A program made the position numbers and the translations under genes. A DNA stretch of 64,000 nt, taken from assembly GCF_010692325.1 (NCBI RefSeq), contig NZ_JAAHHW010000019.1:19517-83516 (forward strand), written 5' to 3'. The notes under the pieces were generated by a model. That model worked only from the letters and a program-made list of their open reading frames with translations, made no database searches and was not told the origin of the DNA. Source of the DNA: Moorena sp. SIO3I8 (GTDB lineage: Bacteria > Cyanobacteriota > Cyanobacteriia > Cyanobacteriales > Coleofasciculaceae). This document shows, one piece after another, positions 16,221 through 23,826 of this stretch; the first letter of the stretch is position 1; every line of letters starts with the position of its first letter.

Positions 16221-17324
16221 ATGACAGACCAGGTTTTAATCCTAGGAGGCAAAGGACGAATCGGGAACAGTGTAGCGCAAGACTTACTTGCCCATACTCA
16301 GGCGAAAATTACGATTACCGGACGTCAGGGTAAACTTGATCTAGTATTACCACAACAGTTACAGCCCCCCGTGCAGTTTCTCCCTCTAGACTTAGCTGAT
16401 CAGGAGGGGTTAAGAAATGCGATCGCATCTCACAACCTAGTGATCCATTGTGCTGGTCCGTTTCTCTACCGAGACGCTACTGTCCTAAACACTTGCATCG
16501 AACAAGGGGTTAACTATCTCGATGTCAGTGACAACCGTGCTTTCACCCGCAAAGCGTTAGCTTTCCGTGAACAGGCTGCTGCTGCTGGTGTCACCGCTAT
16601 TGTGAATTCTGGCATTTTTCCTGGTATCTCCAATAGTATGGTGCGTCACGATGTAGAACAGTTAGATGTTGCAGAACGGATTCACCTCAGCTATGTAGTT
16701 GCCGGTTCTGGTGGTGCTGGAGTGACGGTGATGCGTACTACTTTCCTGGGATTGCAAGAACCGTTTGAAGCTTGGATTGATAATCAGTGGCAAACCGTGA
16801 AACCTTATAGCCTACGCGAAACCATCCAATTCCCTGCTCCCTATGGTAAAGCTGGTGTCTACTGGTTTGATATGCCAGAAGCCTTGACCTTAGTGGACTC
16901 ATTCCCCGTTAACACGGTAATCACTAAATTTGGCTCAGTTCCCGATTTTTATAATCATCTGACCTGGATAGCTGCCCATATCTTTCCCTCATCTTGGCTG
17001 AAAAATCCCGCTGGAATCGAGTTTTTGTCCCATGTCAGCCACATCATGACCGATGTAAGCGATCGCGTTAGTGGCGTTGGTGTTGCCATTCGCTCAGAGG
17101 TTACTGGTTACAAAGATGGTAAATCAGCCCGTGCTGGCTCAACCTTAGTCCATGAGAATACTGCTGTCGCTGCTGGGGTGGGTACTGGTAGTATTGCGGA
17201 ACTGATGCTTACTGGTCAACTCAATAAACCGGGAGTTTGGCCGGTGGAACAAGCCCTATCTACGCCATTATTTGAGCAAACTATACAAAGTCGAGGACTC
17301 AAGATTAATACTGTTGAAGGTTAG
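16221..17324 (+). CDS. Saccharopine dehydrogenase-like NAD(P)-binding protein
   Basis: 367 residues. The N-terminal Rossmann motif VLILGGKGRIGNSVAQDLL and the following pattern (LDLADQEGLRNAIASHNLVI, then HCAGPF and GVNYLDVSDN) are those of the saccharopine dehydrogenase NADP-binding family. The C-terminal domain lacks features I can tie to lysine metabolism, and cyanobacterial members are mostly uncharacterised. Some related proteins act as trans-acting enoyl reductases in lipid synthesis, so the substrate is open. Single gene, about 315 bases before the GTPase cluster, with no sign that it belongs to it. Confidence 0.8.
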   Translation: MTDQVLILGGKGRIGNSVAQDLLAHTQAKITITGRQGKLDLVLPQQLQPPVQFLPLDLADQEGLRNAIASHNLVIHCAGPFLYRDATVLNTCIEQGVNYLDVSDNRAFTRKALAFREQAAAAGVTAIVNSGIFPGISNSMVRHDVEQLDVAERIHLSYVVAGSGGAGVTVMRTTFLGLQEPFEAWIDNQWQTVKPYSLRETIQFPAPYGKAGVYWFDMPEALTLVDSFPVNTVITKFGSVPDFYNHLTWIAAHIFPSSWLKNPAGIEFLSHVSHIMTDVSDRVSGVGVAIRSEVTGYKDGKSARAGSTLVHENTAVAAGVGTGSIAELMLTGQLNKPGVWPVEQALSTPLFEQTIQSRGLKINTVEG

Positions 17325-17639
17325 GTATTAATACCAAATCCCCTTTGATAATCCTCCTTTAACTGAGCTCTTGCACCAGTACAAAAAACTTAATAACGGC
17401 AGTGATAACAATCAATTTAAGTACTGAAATCACCAAATCTTATCACTGTTCCCTGTTCCCCTCCCCCCTTACTAAGGCTAGGGGGGATTCCTGTTCCCTA
17501 CCTTTACAGGTAAATCTTAAACTTGGTTCAAGATCTGAGTTTAACTCAAATTACAGGACTTACCCCACCAAATTTCCCTTTCTCATCTGCTAAGACTGAA
17601 ATCTACTCAATATTAACTAGTCTTAGTGGAGTAAATCCC

Positions 17640-18167
17640 ATGAAAAGTGTCCGTGTCGTAGTAACCGGAACTGTAGGAGCTGGCAAATCTACTTTTGTGA
17701 GGACAGCAAGTAATGTTGAAGCTGTGGAAATAGAAAGTAAAGCCACCGACGAAATACTTCTGCTAAAGAAAAAAACTACCGTTGCATTTGACTTTGGTAG
17801 CCTTACCTTTGGTAACAATCTAAATGTTCATATCTACGGTACTCCTGGTCAATCTCGCTTTGACTTCATGTGGGATATTTTGATTCGTGAAGCTCACGCC
17901 TATATTGTACTGGTGCCAGTTCATCGACCCAGTAGTTTAAACAACTCTCGTGAGCTTCTGCTGTTTATGAAAGAGCGAGTAAATGTTCCCATGATTATTG
18001 GTTTAACCCATATGGATTGTCCAGGGGCAATGACCTCAGAGGAAATTATCAGAACTCTCGGTTATAGCAACCCTCACAATCAACCCCCAAGTGTGATAGT
18101 TAATCCCAATCAGCGAACCTCAGTGCTTGAGGCTTTGGTGCTTCTGATGGATCTCCTAGATTCCTAG
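17640..18167 (+). CDS. MglA/Ras-like small GTPase, copy 1
   Basis: 175 residues from the ATG at 17640, preceded by GTGGAG at a fair distance. The frame extends 39 codons upstream, but that text is not domain-like. G1 P-loop: GTVGAGKST (10-18). G3: YGTPGQ, as in MglA and conservon-type GTPases rather than the Ras DxxGQ. The G4 position reads THMD instead of NKxD. Such GTPases pair with Roadblock/LC7 proteins that act as their activating partners (MglA-MglB, Streptomyces conservons). A Roadblock/LC7 gene lies 1.4 kb downstream and a second, similar GTPase 2.7 kb downstream, all on the same strand. Confidence 0.87.
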   Translation: MKSVRVVVTGTVGAGKSTFVRTASNVEAVEIESKATDEILLLKKKTTVAFDFGSLTFGNNLNVHIYGTPGQSRFDFMWDILIREAHAYIVLVPVHRPSSLNNSRELLLFMKERVNVPMIIGLTHMDCPGAMTSEEIIRTLGYSNPHNQPPSVIVNPNQRTSVLEALVLLMDLLDS

Positions 18168-18791
18168 ACAAGCCAGTAGCTAGTGCCGTTCAGCTCAAAT
18201 AACTGACCAGCCCCTGTCAGGTCGAAACCCATAAAACAAAGGACGTTTGTCAGGGCGAAGCATTCGCACATAAATTCTTGGTTTGCTCCCAAATTTGCTA
18301 GCCGAATACTTCGCCCCAAGGATTATCGTTTCTAAGAATTGCCATGTTCTGTAATTTGTGTTTATAAAACTACACAAATCATTAATTAGCGTCACTAAAA
18401 AAAGTGATCCGGATTGAACGGATCACTTGCTGAAAAGCTTAGTAGGTAAACGTTATAGAGTTTACCTATAAATGTATTATCTAAACATCCAGGAGTTTAG
18501 GTTATAGGTACATTCAACGATAGATGAAGTCAATAGTTTAAAATTCTGGTAAACCCAAACTATAAACTTCACTAAAACTATACAAAAAAATACTTGTAAC
18601 TCTTTTATTTAATAAAATAAGCTAAAATATAACTAATTTACATGATTATCTTTTCGGTTAAAATTATCTATTCAGATAATAATTAATCAAAACATTGCTA
18701 TACTGTTGAAATACTATAAAATTCAATCGGGGTGCTTTGCTAAATAGTCAAGTAATAACTTAGAGTTAGATTCAGCTATATCGGAGTAATT
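18168..18791. other. Intergenic region between GTPase and protoglobin genes
   Basis: 624 bases. Contains a leftward terminator-like hairpin and a second stem (18397-18470, listed as a candidate RNA). From 18530 on it is AT-rich leader DNA of the protoglobin gene. A 66-codon minus frame (18195-18395) is present but unrecognised. Confidence 0.5.
18397..18470 (-). ncRNA. Candidate minus-strand small RNA with 3' terminator hairpin
   Basis: On the minus strand, a stem of AGGTAAAC (arms 18444-18451 and 18460-18467) is followed by a 10-bp stem AAGTGATCCG/CGGATCACTT (18402-18411 with 18419-18428), with a seven-base loop and a U run (A run 18397-18403). No protein gene on that strand leads into it. 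Transcription is not shown, and the 5' end is unknown. Confidence 0.35.
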
Positions 18792-19346
18792 ATGAGCTTA
18801 GATCCCCAGGAATTTATGACCAAGATGGAAAAGCGTGTCAATTTGACCAATGAAGACAAAGTGCTTCTGAAATCACAGGCAGATTGGGGAAAAGAAATTG
18901 CTTCTGAAATGGCAGACCATTTCTATACTTACTTAGGTAATGATGAAGAAATGGATGCCATTATGAAAGAGAAGGAAGGTCGTATGGAGCGCCTACGGGT
19001 AACCTTTGTGCAATGGTTTTACGAAATGTTCACTGGTATGGATGACTGGGGAAAAGCCTATGCTGAACGTCGTTGGCGTATAGGTTTGGTACATGTGAAA
19101 ATTGGTATCGGTCCTCAACATGTCGTCCCAGCCATGGCAATTGTGGTGCAGGCATTTACTAACCGGATAAAAACTGATAGTAAAGATGAAGCCTTGCGGG
19201 ATGCCCTCAGTCGGATCTGCATGATTGATTTAGCCTTCATTGAGCAAGCCTATGTAGAAGTGAGTTCGGCAGCGGTTCTCAAAGAAACTGGCTGGACAGA
19301 GGCTCTATTTAGACGTCTGATTAGTACTGGCGCTGGCTCTATGTAA
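18792..19346 (+). CDS. Protoglobin / globin-coupled sensor-type haem protein
   Basis: 184 residues, a single globin domain with no fused output domain. The motif RRWRIGLVHVKIGIGPQHVV (93-112) matches the F-helix region of protoglobins and globin-coupled sensors, making His101 the probable proximal haem ligand. The N-terminal pre-helix (MSLDPQEFMTKMEKRV) and the helical remainder agree with that fold. Family members bind O2, CO or NO. Because there is no attached kinase, cyclase or chemoreceptor domain, the output is likely through a partner protein. The flanking GTPases and the Roadblock/LC7 gene are the obvious candidates, but this is inference from position. Confidence 0.83.
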   Translation: MSLDPQEFMTKMEKRVNLTNEDKVLLKSQADWGKEIASEMADHFYTYLGNDEEMDAIMKEKEGRMERLRVTFVQWFYEMFTGMDDWGKAYAERRWRIGLVHVKIGIGPQHVVPAMAIVVQAFTNRIKTDSKDEALRDALSRICMIDLAFIEQAYVEVSSAAVLKETGWTEALFRRLISTGAGSM

Positions 19347-19463
19347 CTAGAGCAATCCTAAATCATTTGTGAACAATACCTGTCAATAAAATAGTTCAGA
19401 CTCGGAAAGTTACGAGTCCTGAGTAAGACCTGTGACTGTTCACTTTTCCGATAGGATTGCTAG
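19347..19463. repeat. MITE-like inverted-repeat element
   Basis: Begins CTAGAGCAATCCTA directly after the protoglobin stop and ends TAGGATTGCTAG. Inner arms GTGAACA and TGTTCAC also pair. A related end (CAATCCTAAATGAATTGTGA) lies near 63571, so the element is dispersed. Confidence 0.7.
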
Positions 19464-19607
19464 ATTAAGTGTCGATTTTGTTGGAAACTAAATCAATAGT
19501 CTATAAGTTTTGGCAAATTGGCACTACTCCTACTTAAATATCAGCTATCAGTTTCGAGGAAAACAAACTAACCGAATTACACATTCTGCAATTGGAGTAA
19601 GGGAACA

Positions 19608-19979
19608 ATGGCGATCAATTCTCAAAAATTGGGGTATATCCTGCATAATTTTGTTACATCCACTGCTGATATTCAAGGAGCAGCTGTAGTCACGACCGAT
19701 GGTTTACCGTTAGCATCCAGTCTGCCTGGGGAAATGGATGAAGAACGGGTTTCAGCGATGTCTGCGGCTATGCTCTCCTTGGGTGAGCGAATTGGCTCAG
19801 AACTGGCTAGAGGAGAAATCGACCGGATCTATGTTGAGGGTAAAGAGGGATTTAGCGTTTTGACCAGTTGTGGTGAAGAAGCGGTATTTCTGGTTCTAGC
19901 TAGTAAAGCAGCTAAGCAGGGAGTATTGATGTTAGAAATTAAACGAACTCTGGCTGAATTAAAACCAATGTTGCTCTAG
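19608..19979 (+). CDS. Roadblock/LC7 domain protein (MglB-like)
   Basis: 123 residues covering one Roadblock/LC7 domain. The pattern STADIQGAAVVTTDGLPLAS, then the helix ERVSAMSAAMLSLGERIGSE and the strand FSVLTSCGEEAVFLVLASKA are typical of MglB-type proteins, which form dimers and act on partner GTPases. A good AGTAAGGG lies upstream of the ATG. It sits between two MglA-like GTPases and next to a protoglobin on the same strand. Regulation of those GTPases is the natural reading; which GTPase it partners with is unknown. Confidence 0.88.
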   Translation: MAINSQKLGYILHNFVTSTADIQGAAVVTTDGLPLASSLPGEMDEERVSAMSAAMLSLGERIGSELARGEIDRIYVEGKEGFSVLTSCGEEAVFLVLASKAAKQGVLMLEIKRTLAELKPMLL

Positions 19980-20054
19980 TAATTTTGTGGGTATTACTCT
20001 ACTAATACCTTTTAGAGAAAATGGATACAATATAGGTTTATTGGTTATTATTAA

Positions 20055-20310
20055 GGGGTGATAGATAATGGGTAATGGGGAATTTAAAGACTAGCATTAA
20101 TTCCCCATTACCCATTACCAAATGGTAAAATTTTTTAAAAATTGTTGTTCGCGTAGCGTGGCCTACGGCCAAGGCATTCTCGATTATTGGTATAACGTCA
20201 GTTATTGGTATAACGTCAGTGGGTGTGTGAAATTCAATGTAAGCTATTTTTTGTTTAAGGTTGACCACTAACAGTCAACCATCAACCGTCAACCGTCAAT
20301 CGTCAACAAA
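20055..20310. repeat. Repeat-filled spacer: TAATGGG heptamers, CGTAGCGTGGCC palindrome, CAACCGT heptamers
   Basis: Heptamers at about 20066-20080, a dispersed palindrome TTCGCGTAGCGTGGCCTACG at 20148-20167, a 17-bp duplication of the type ATTGGTATAACGTCAGT near 20185-20220, then CAACCGT-type heptamers at 20272-20308. The minus frame spanning it has no protein-like content. Confidence 0.8.
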
Positions 20311-20380
20311 TTACCTTGATTCACCCCAACCTACTGGCACAGTTGATAACCTGTAGTATTTGCTAGGAAAGCATAACCCA

Positions 20381-21016
20381 ATGGACAGTATACGGATTGT
20401 AGTAACGGGAACAATAGGGGCTGGCAAATCTACTTTTGTCAGAACATTCAGCGAAGGTGCGGTTATTGAAACAGAACGAACGGCTACGGATGCCACATCA
20501 TTGTTTAAGAAAAAAACGACCGTTGCCTTAGACTTTGGTTTGCGTCCCTTAAATCGAAACTTGGATTTGCACCTGTATGGAACTCCTGGTCAAGCTCGCT
20601 TTGATTTTATGTGGGACATTTTGATTCGCCGAGCTCACGCCTATATTTTATTGATGGCAGCTAATCGAAGCAGTGATTTTGCTAGTGCTCGTCAGATTTT
20701 ATCGTTTATGCAGGAGCGGGTCACTATTCCAATGATTATTGGTCTGACTCATACTGATGTTCCAGGGGCATGGACTCCAGAGGAAATTATGATGCGCATG
20801 GCATACATTGGCGATCCTAATCAACCCCCAGTTGTAGCTGTTAATCCCAATAATAAGACCTCAGTATTTGAAACTGTAATGATTTTGATGGCTCAGATGC
20901 TTTGCCAAGGGAGTGTTATTGAAGGTGCTAGAAGAGAAAAGGTAAGTCAGGCAGCTCCGCTACCTGTTAAGAACCAATATCATTGGCCGAAGCCCCAGTT
21001 TTTATCAGGGGGTTAG
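20381..21016 (+). CDS. MglA/Ras-like small GTPase, copy 2
   Basis: 211 residues from the ATG at 20381. Same layout as the copy at 17640: P-loop GTIGAGKST, G3 YGTPGQARFDFMWDILIRRA, and an altered G4 reading THTD in place of NKxD. It carries an extra C-terminal extension of about 35 residues (REKVSQAAPLPVKNQYHWPK and onward) absent from copy 1. That the two copies share THxD suggests the substitution is a feature of this subfamily rather than damage. Last gene of the GTPase-protoglobin-Roadblock stretch. Confidence 0.87.
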   Translation: MDSIRIVVTGTIGAGKSTFVRTFSEGAVIETERTATDATSLFKKKTTVALDFGLRPLNRNLDLHLYGTPGQARFDFMWDILIRRAHAYILLMAANRSSDFASARQILSFMQERVTIPMIIGLTHTDVPGAWTPEEIMMRMAYIGDPNQPPVVAVNPNNKTSVFETVMILMAQMLCQGSVIEGARREKVSQAAPLPVKNQYHWPKPQFLSGG

Positions 21017-21070
21017 TCAGCATTCAGCATTCAGCATTCAGCTATCAGCTGAATACTTAAGCTGTTGCGC

Positions 21071-21200
21071 ACTGAGGGGGTGACATGAGACCTAAAAAGC
21101 TTACTATATAAGGCTTTGATGCCAATGATATCAGGGAAGATACAGTTGGAAATTAACCCTCGATTCATTGTCTTGATGCAAAGCGCGAGTGGGGGAAACC
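21071..21200. repeat. 130-bp dispersed repeat, copy 1
   Basis: Starts ACTGAGGGGGTGACAT and ends GTGGGGGAAACC. About 90 percent like 31174-31303 by eye. The open minus frames across both copies are products of the repeat, not genes. Confidence 0.8.
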
Positions 21201-21648
21201 CCCTGTTCCCTTGCTGCATCGCTTTCTGGAAGCTCAAACCCTTATAACTATGTCCAATATCAGCCCAAAAAAGCATGTATCTTTTAGGTGCGACCCGTGG
21301 CGAATTTAATAATTAGATGCGGAAAGCGCACCTTTTGTAACTTATGGACTGAAATGACTACCCAGTAACGATTTCAGCTTGCATGTTACCCCCCCAGGCC
21401 GAGCAGGGCTGTTTCATTCTCGACCCTAAAATTCCTGGGTGAGGGGCTCAAAGCGTCTTATGGTAAGCAAATCACCGTTTTTTTATACTCTTGGGTTTAA
21501 TAATAGAAAAATAGGAGCGAAACCGCTCCCACTGGGGAGCTTCAGCGAACCGAAAAATTGAAAATGAAACAGCCCTGCCCAGGCCGAGGAGTTTGAAACA
21601 CCAGAAACTAAATGGCAATCTCTCTACGGACTGGCGCTAACGTAGCAG

Positions 21649-21849
21649 CATCAAGGTCAACTACCAACATGTCAACAGGCTTTGGAAAATGCTATCAATA
21701 CTATTGAGCAACTACGCTTTCAATACCTTCCCGAAACTTTTAAAATCTCACTATTTGCGAAGAAGGGCAAACTCTATGAAGCAATGGTTATTTGTTGTAT
21801 TTCTTCCACTCTTGAGAAAGCCTTTAACTACATCCCACATTCCGCAGGT
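21649..21849 (+). pseudogene. Internal fragment of another CHAT-type protein gene
   Basis: This frame reads CQQALENAINTIEQLRFQYL, then LYEAMVICC and LEKAFNYI. It resembles the stretch between the TPRs and the CHAT domain of such proteins (compare YVERSKTGNLVE in the product of 7321-10578). It has neither a start nor a CHAT catalytic core and runs into transposase-like sequence at about 21850. The assignment rests on pattern memory. Confidence 0.45.
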
Positions 21850-22376
21850 AGGTCCTTATGACCATCGACCTCACCTCAAACAATTCATGGTGGATTTGAT
21901 GTGCAGTGGGGATTGCTGATCTACCATTATACCTACGAGATTCTGATGGCAATGAACCAGACCAAGCCATTTTTGCCCAACTGATCAGACAGTTCCCGGA
22001 GCAATGGCAGTGTGAAGCTTTGTTTGTTGCCGATGCTGCGGTTTACAGTGAGGAGAACCTTCAATCGTTGAGAGATCTCCAATGGCTCAGCCGAGTCCCG
22101 GCAACTATCAAAGCAGCTCAACAGTTAATGGAGCAGTTGTCTGAATAGGCTTTCAATCAGGCTCAATTAACAGGATATCCTATAGCTTGTGTTTGTACTA
22201 CCTATGGTGAGATCAAACAGCTATGGCTGGTGGTCGAAAGTGAAGCCAGAAAAGAAGCTGACCTCAAACACCTTGAACAAAAAATTCAACAGCATCATCA
22301 ATATTATCTACTGGTCTGACAAACCTGCGGAATGTAGGCTAAAAAGAGGAAGTTCAACAGTTGCGCACCGGTAACT
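21850..22376 (+). pseudogene. Transposase remnant, IS1634/IS4-like
   Basis: One frame reads YDHRPHLKQFMVDLMCSGD. After a frame change near 21900 it continues DLPLYLRDSDGNEPDQAIFA, then ALFVADAAVYSEENLQSL and LQWLSRVPATIKAAQQL. A TAG at 22146-22148 interrupts it, and the same frame resumes with AFNQAQLTGYPIACVCTTYG. The DHRPxLKQF and ADxAxYSEENL motifs are typical of IS1634-type DDE transposases. The N-terminal part is missing and the C-terminal end near EVQQLRTGN is damaged. Dead element. Confidence 0.8.
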
Positions 22377-22379
22377 AAT

Positions 22380-23567
22380 CTAAACTCCAGCAAGTAAATT
22401 ACCCTGTTCCAAACCAGTTCTTTGTTGGCGTCGCTGCCAAAAAGGAGAAGCAGGCCATCGTCGTTCCATTTTGTAGAAGTAATTGCGCTGAGTTAAATAA
22501 TTATTAAATCGAGAGGTAATGAGAGATTCGTACTCTTCCAGACCCCTACTATCTCCATGCAAATAGGAAGTAATGGCCTTCGCCGCCTTCAAACCGTCCC
22601 ACAGAGCCTTATAAATACCCTGGGAGGAAATCGGATCGAAAGCCGAAGCCGCATCTCCGACAGCTAGCCAGCCATTTCCAGTAGTTTGGTCTAACCGGAA
22701 TGAAGGCGCAGTGCAAACCATTGGCTCTTGTGCTTTTGCCTGGGATGCCGAAGAGACTGAAAGGTTGTCGATCGCACAACAATCAACCAATTCTTTTGAT
22801 ATGTGTTTGGTTTCTTTCAGGTAGGTCAACCAGTTCTCCATCCGGTGCAATCGAGCTTCTTTGATAATTGACGGTTCGCTAGCTACCACCGTTGCTAACC
22901 TATTGTTGGGGAGCTTGGCTACATACCACCAGCCATATTCTACCGCCTCTAACAGAGTTAGTTTGGAAAAATCTGAGGAAGGGGGAAGCTCAAAAAAAGC
23001 GATCGCACAAATCAGTTTGTCGAGAAAAAGCTTTCTCGCTCCCAAACCTCGTACCAGACTGGCTCGTGTTCCGGTGGCATCTACAAGAAAACTCGCAGTG
23101 ATCACTCGTGTTTGTTTGTCCTCTCCCACAAGTTGCAACTGGAAGCCTTGGGAAGGGATGCGATCGCAATTCCGAACTCTCGTCCCGCAATGCAGTTCCA
23201 CCCCCCTTTCCACCGCTTTCTGCGCCAGAAAAGCATTGAAGCGCCTCCGGTCTAAATGCCAGCCGTTACCATAGGGATTACGCAAAAAATCATTGTAGCC
23301 CAGCGTGTCACTTCCCCAGGAAGAGCAACTACCAAAACAAGTCTCGTGCTTTTCCTTGAGAAAATCCTCCAATATTCCCAGTTTACCTAAAAGGAGACGG
23401 GTATCTGGTGGAATGCTCTCGCCGATGCGGATAGTTTCATAACGACCAGACTCTACTACCAGGATTTTAGGAATTCCTTGCTGTTTGAGAGCCAAAGCCG
23501 TGGCGCAACCCGCAGGTCCTCCACCGACAATAGCAACATCATATTCCATAGAATGTTTCATTTTCAC
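22380..23567 (-). CDS. LodB-like FAD-dependent oxidoreductase (quinone cofactor maturation)
   Basis: 395 residues. The FAD-binding motif YDVAIVGGGPAGCATALALK starts at residue 9, the family GESIPPDTR segment is near 50-58, and the second FAD motif WLAVGDAASAFDPISSQGIY lies near 300-320. This layout is that of tryptophan halogenase/geranylgeranyl reductase-like flavoproteins, including LodB/GoxB, which are needed to form the CTQ cofactor of LodA-type oxidases. The gene just upstream on the same strand encodes a LodA-like protein, which is why I favour that role. The spacer of 259 bases holds a long hairpin. A halogenase or reductase role is possible but less likely here. Confidence 0.75.
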   Translation of the reverse strand: MKMKHSMEYDVAIVGGGPAGCATALALKQQGIPKILVVESGRYETIRIGESIPPDTRLLLGKLGILEDFLKEKHETCFGSCSSWGSDTLGYNDFLRNPYGNGWHLDRRRFNAFLAQKAVERGVELHCGTRVRNCDRIPSQGFQLQLVGEDKQTRVITASFLVDATGTRASLVRGLGARKLFLDKLICAIAFFELPPSSDFSKLTLLEAVEYGWWYVAKLPNNRLATVVASEPSIIKEARLHRMENWLTYLKETKHISKELVDCCAIDNLSVSSASQAKAQEPMVCTAPSFRLDQTTGNGWLAVGDAASAFDPISSQGIYKALWDGLKAAKAITSYLHGDSRGLEEYESLITSRFNNYLTQRNYFYKMERRWPASPFWQRRQQRTGLEQGNLLAGV

Positions 23568-23756
23568 GAGTTGGAACTTTTCGGTAGCCGATTCTACGGG
23601 AAAGTTTTTTAGGGCGATGAATCCGATTTGATCTGAGGGGTTTCTGTCGCCAACAGCGTCGAGGGCTCGACGTTATTTTGGAGATTAGTAGGGTCTTATA
23701 ACTTTCCCCATTGATGACGACAGAACCGGGAGCATCCCATTTTGGCAAACAAAGTA

Positions 23757-23808
23757 GTGGGAGCATCTTGCTCGCTTTCCTTAATTACAGGGAGCAAGAT
23801 GCTCCCAC
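23757..23808. other. 17-bp inverted repeat (hairpin) between lodA-like and lodB-like genes
   Basis: Arms GTGGGAGCATCTTGCTC (23757-23773) and its exact complement (23792-23808) with an 18-base loop. No U run follows on the minus strand, so it may be an mRNA stabiliser or processing site, or a dispersed palindrome. The GCAAGATGC core also appears near 2765. Confidence 0.8.
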
Positions 23809-23826
23809 AGAAACTGCTACAAGCTT

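Noticed and set aside
18195..18395. 66-codon minus frame after the first GTPase gene
   Set aside because: No family recognised, and it starts just beyond a leftward terminator-like hairpin, so its transcription is doubtful.
20038..20268. 76-codon minus frame
   Set aside because: Built from TAATGGG heptamers, a dispersed palindrome and a 17-bp duplication.
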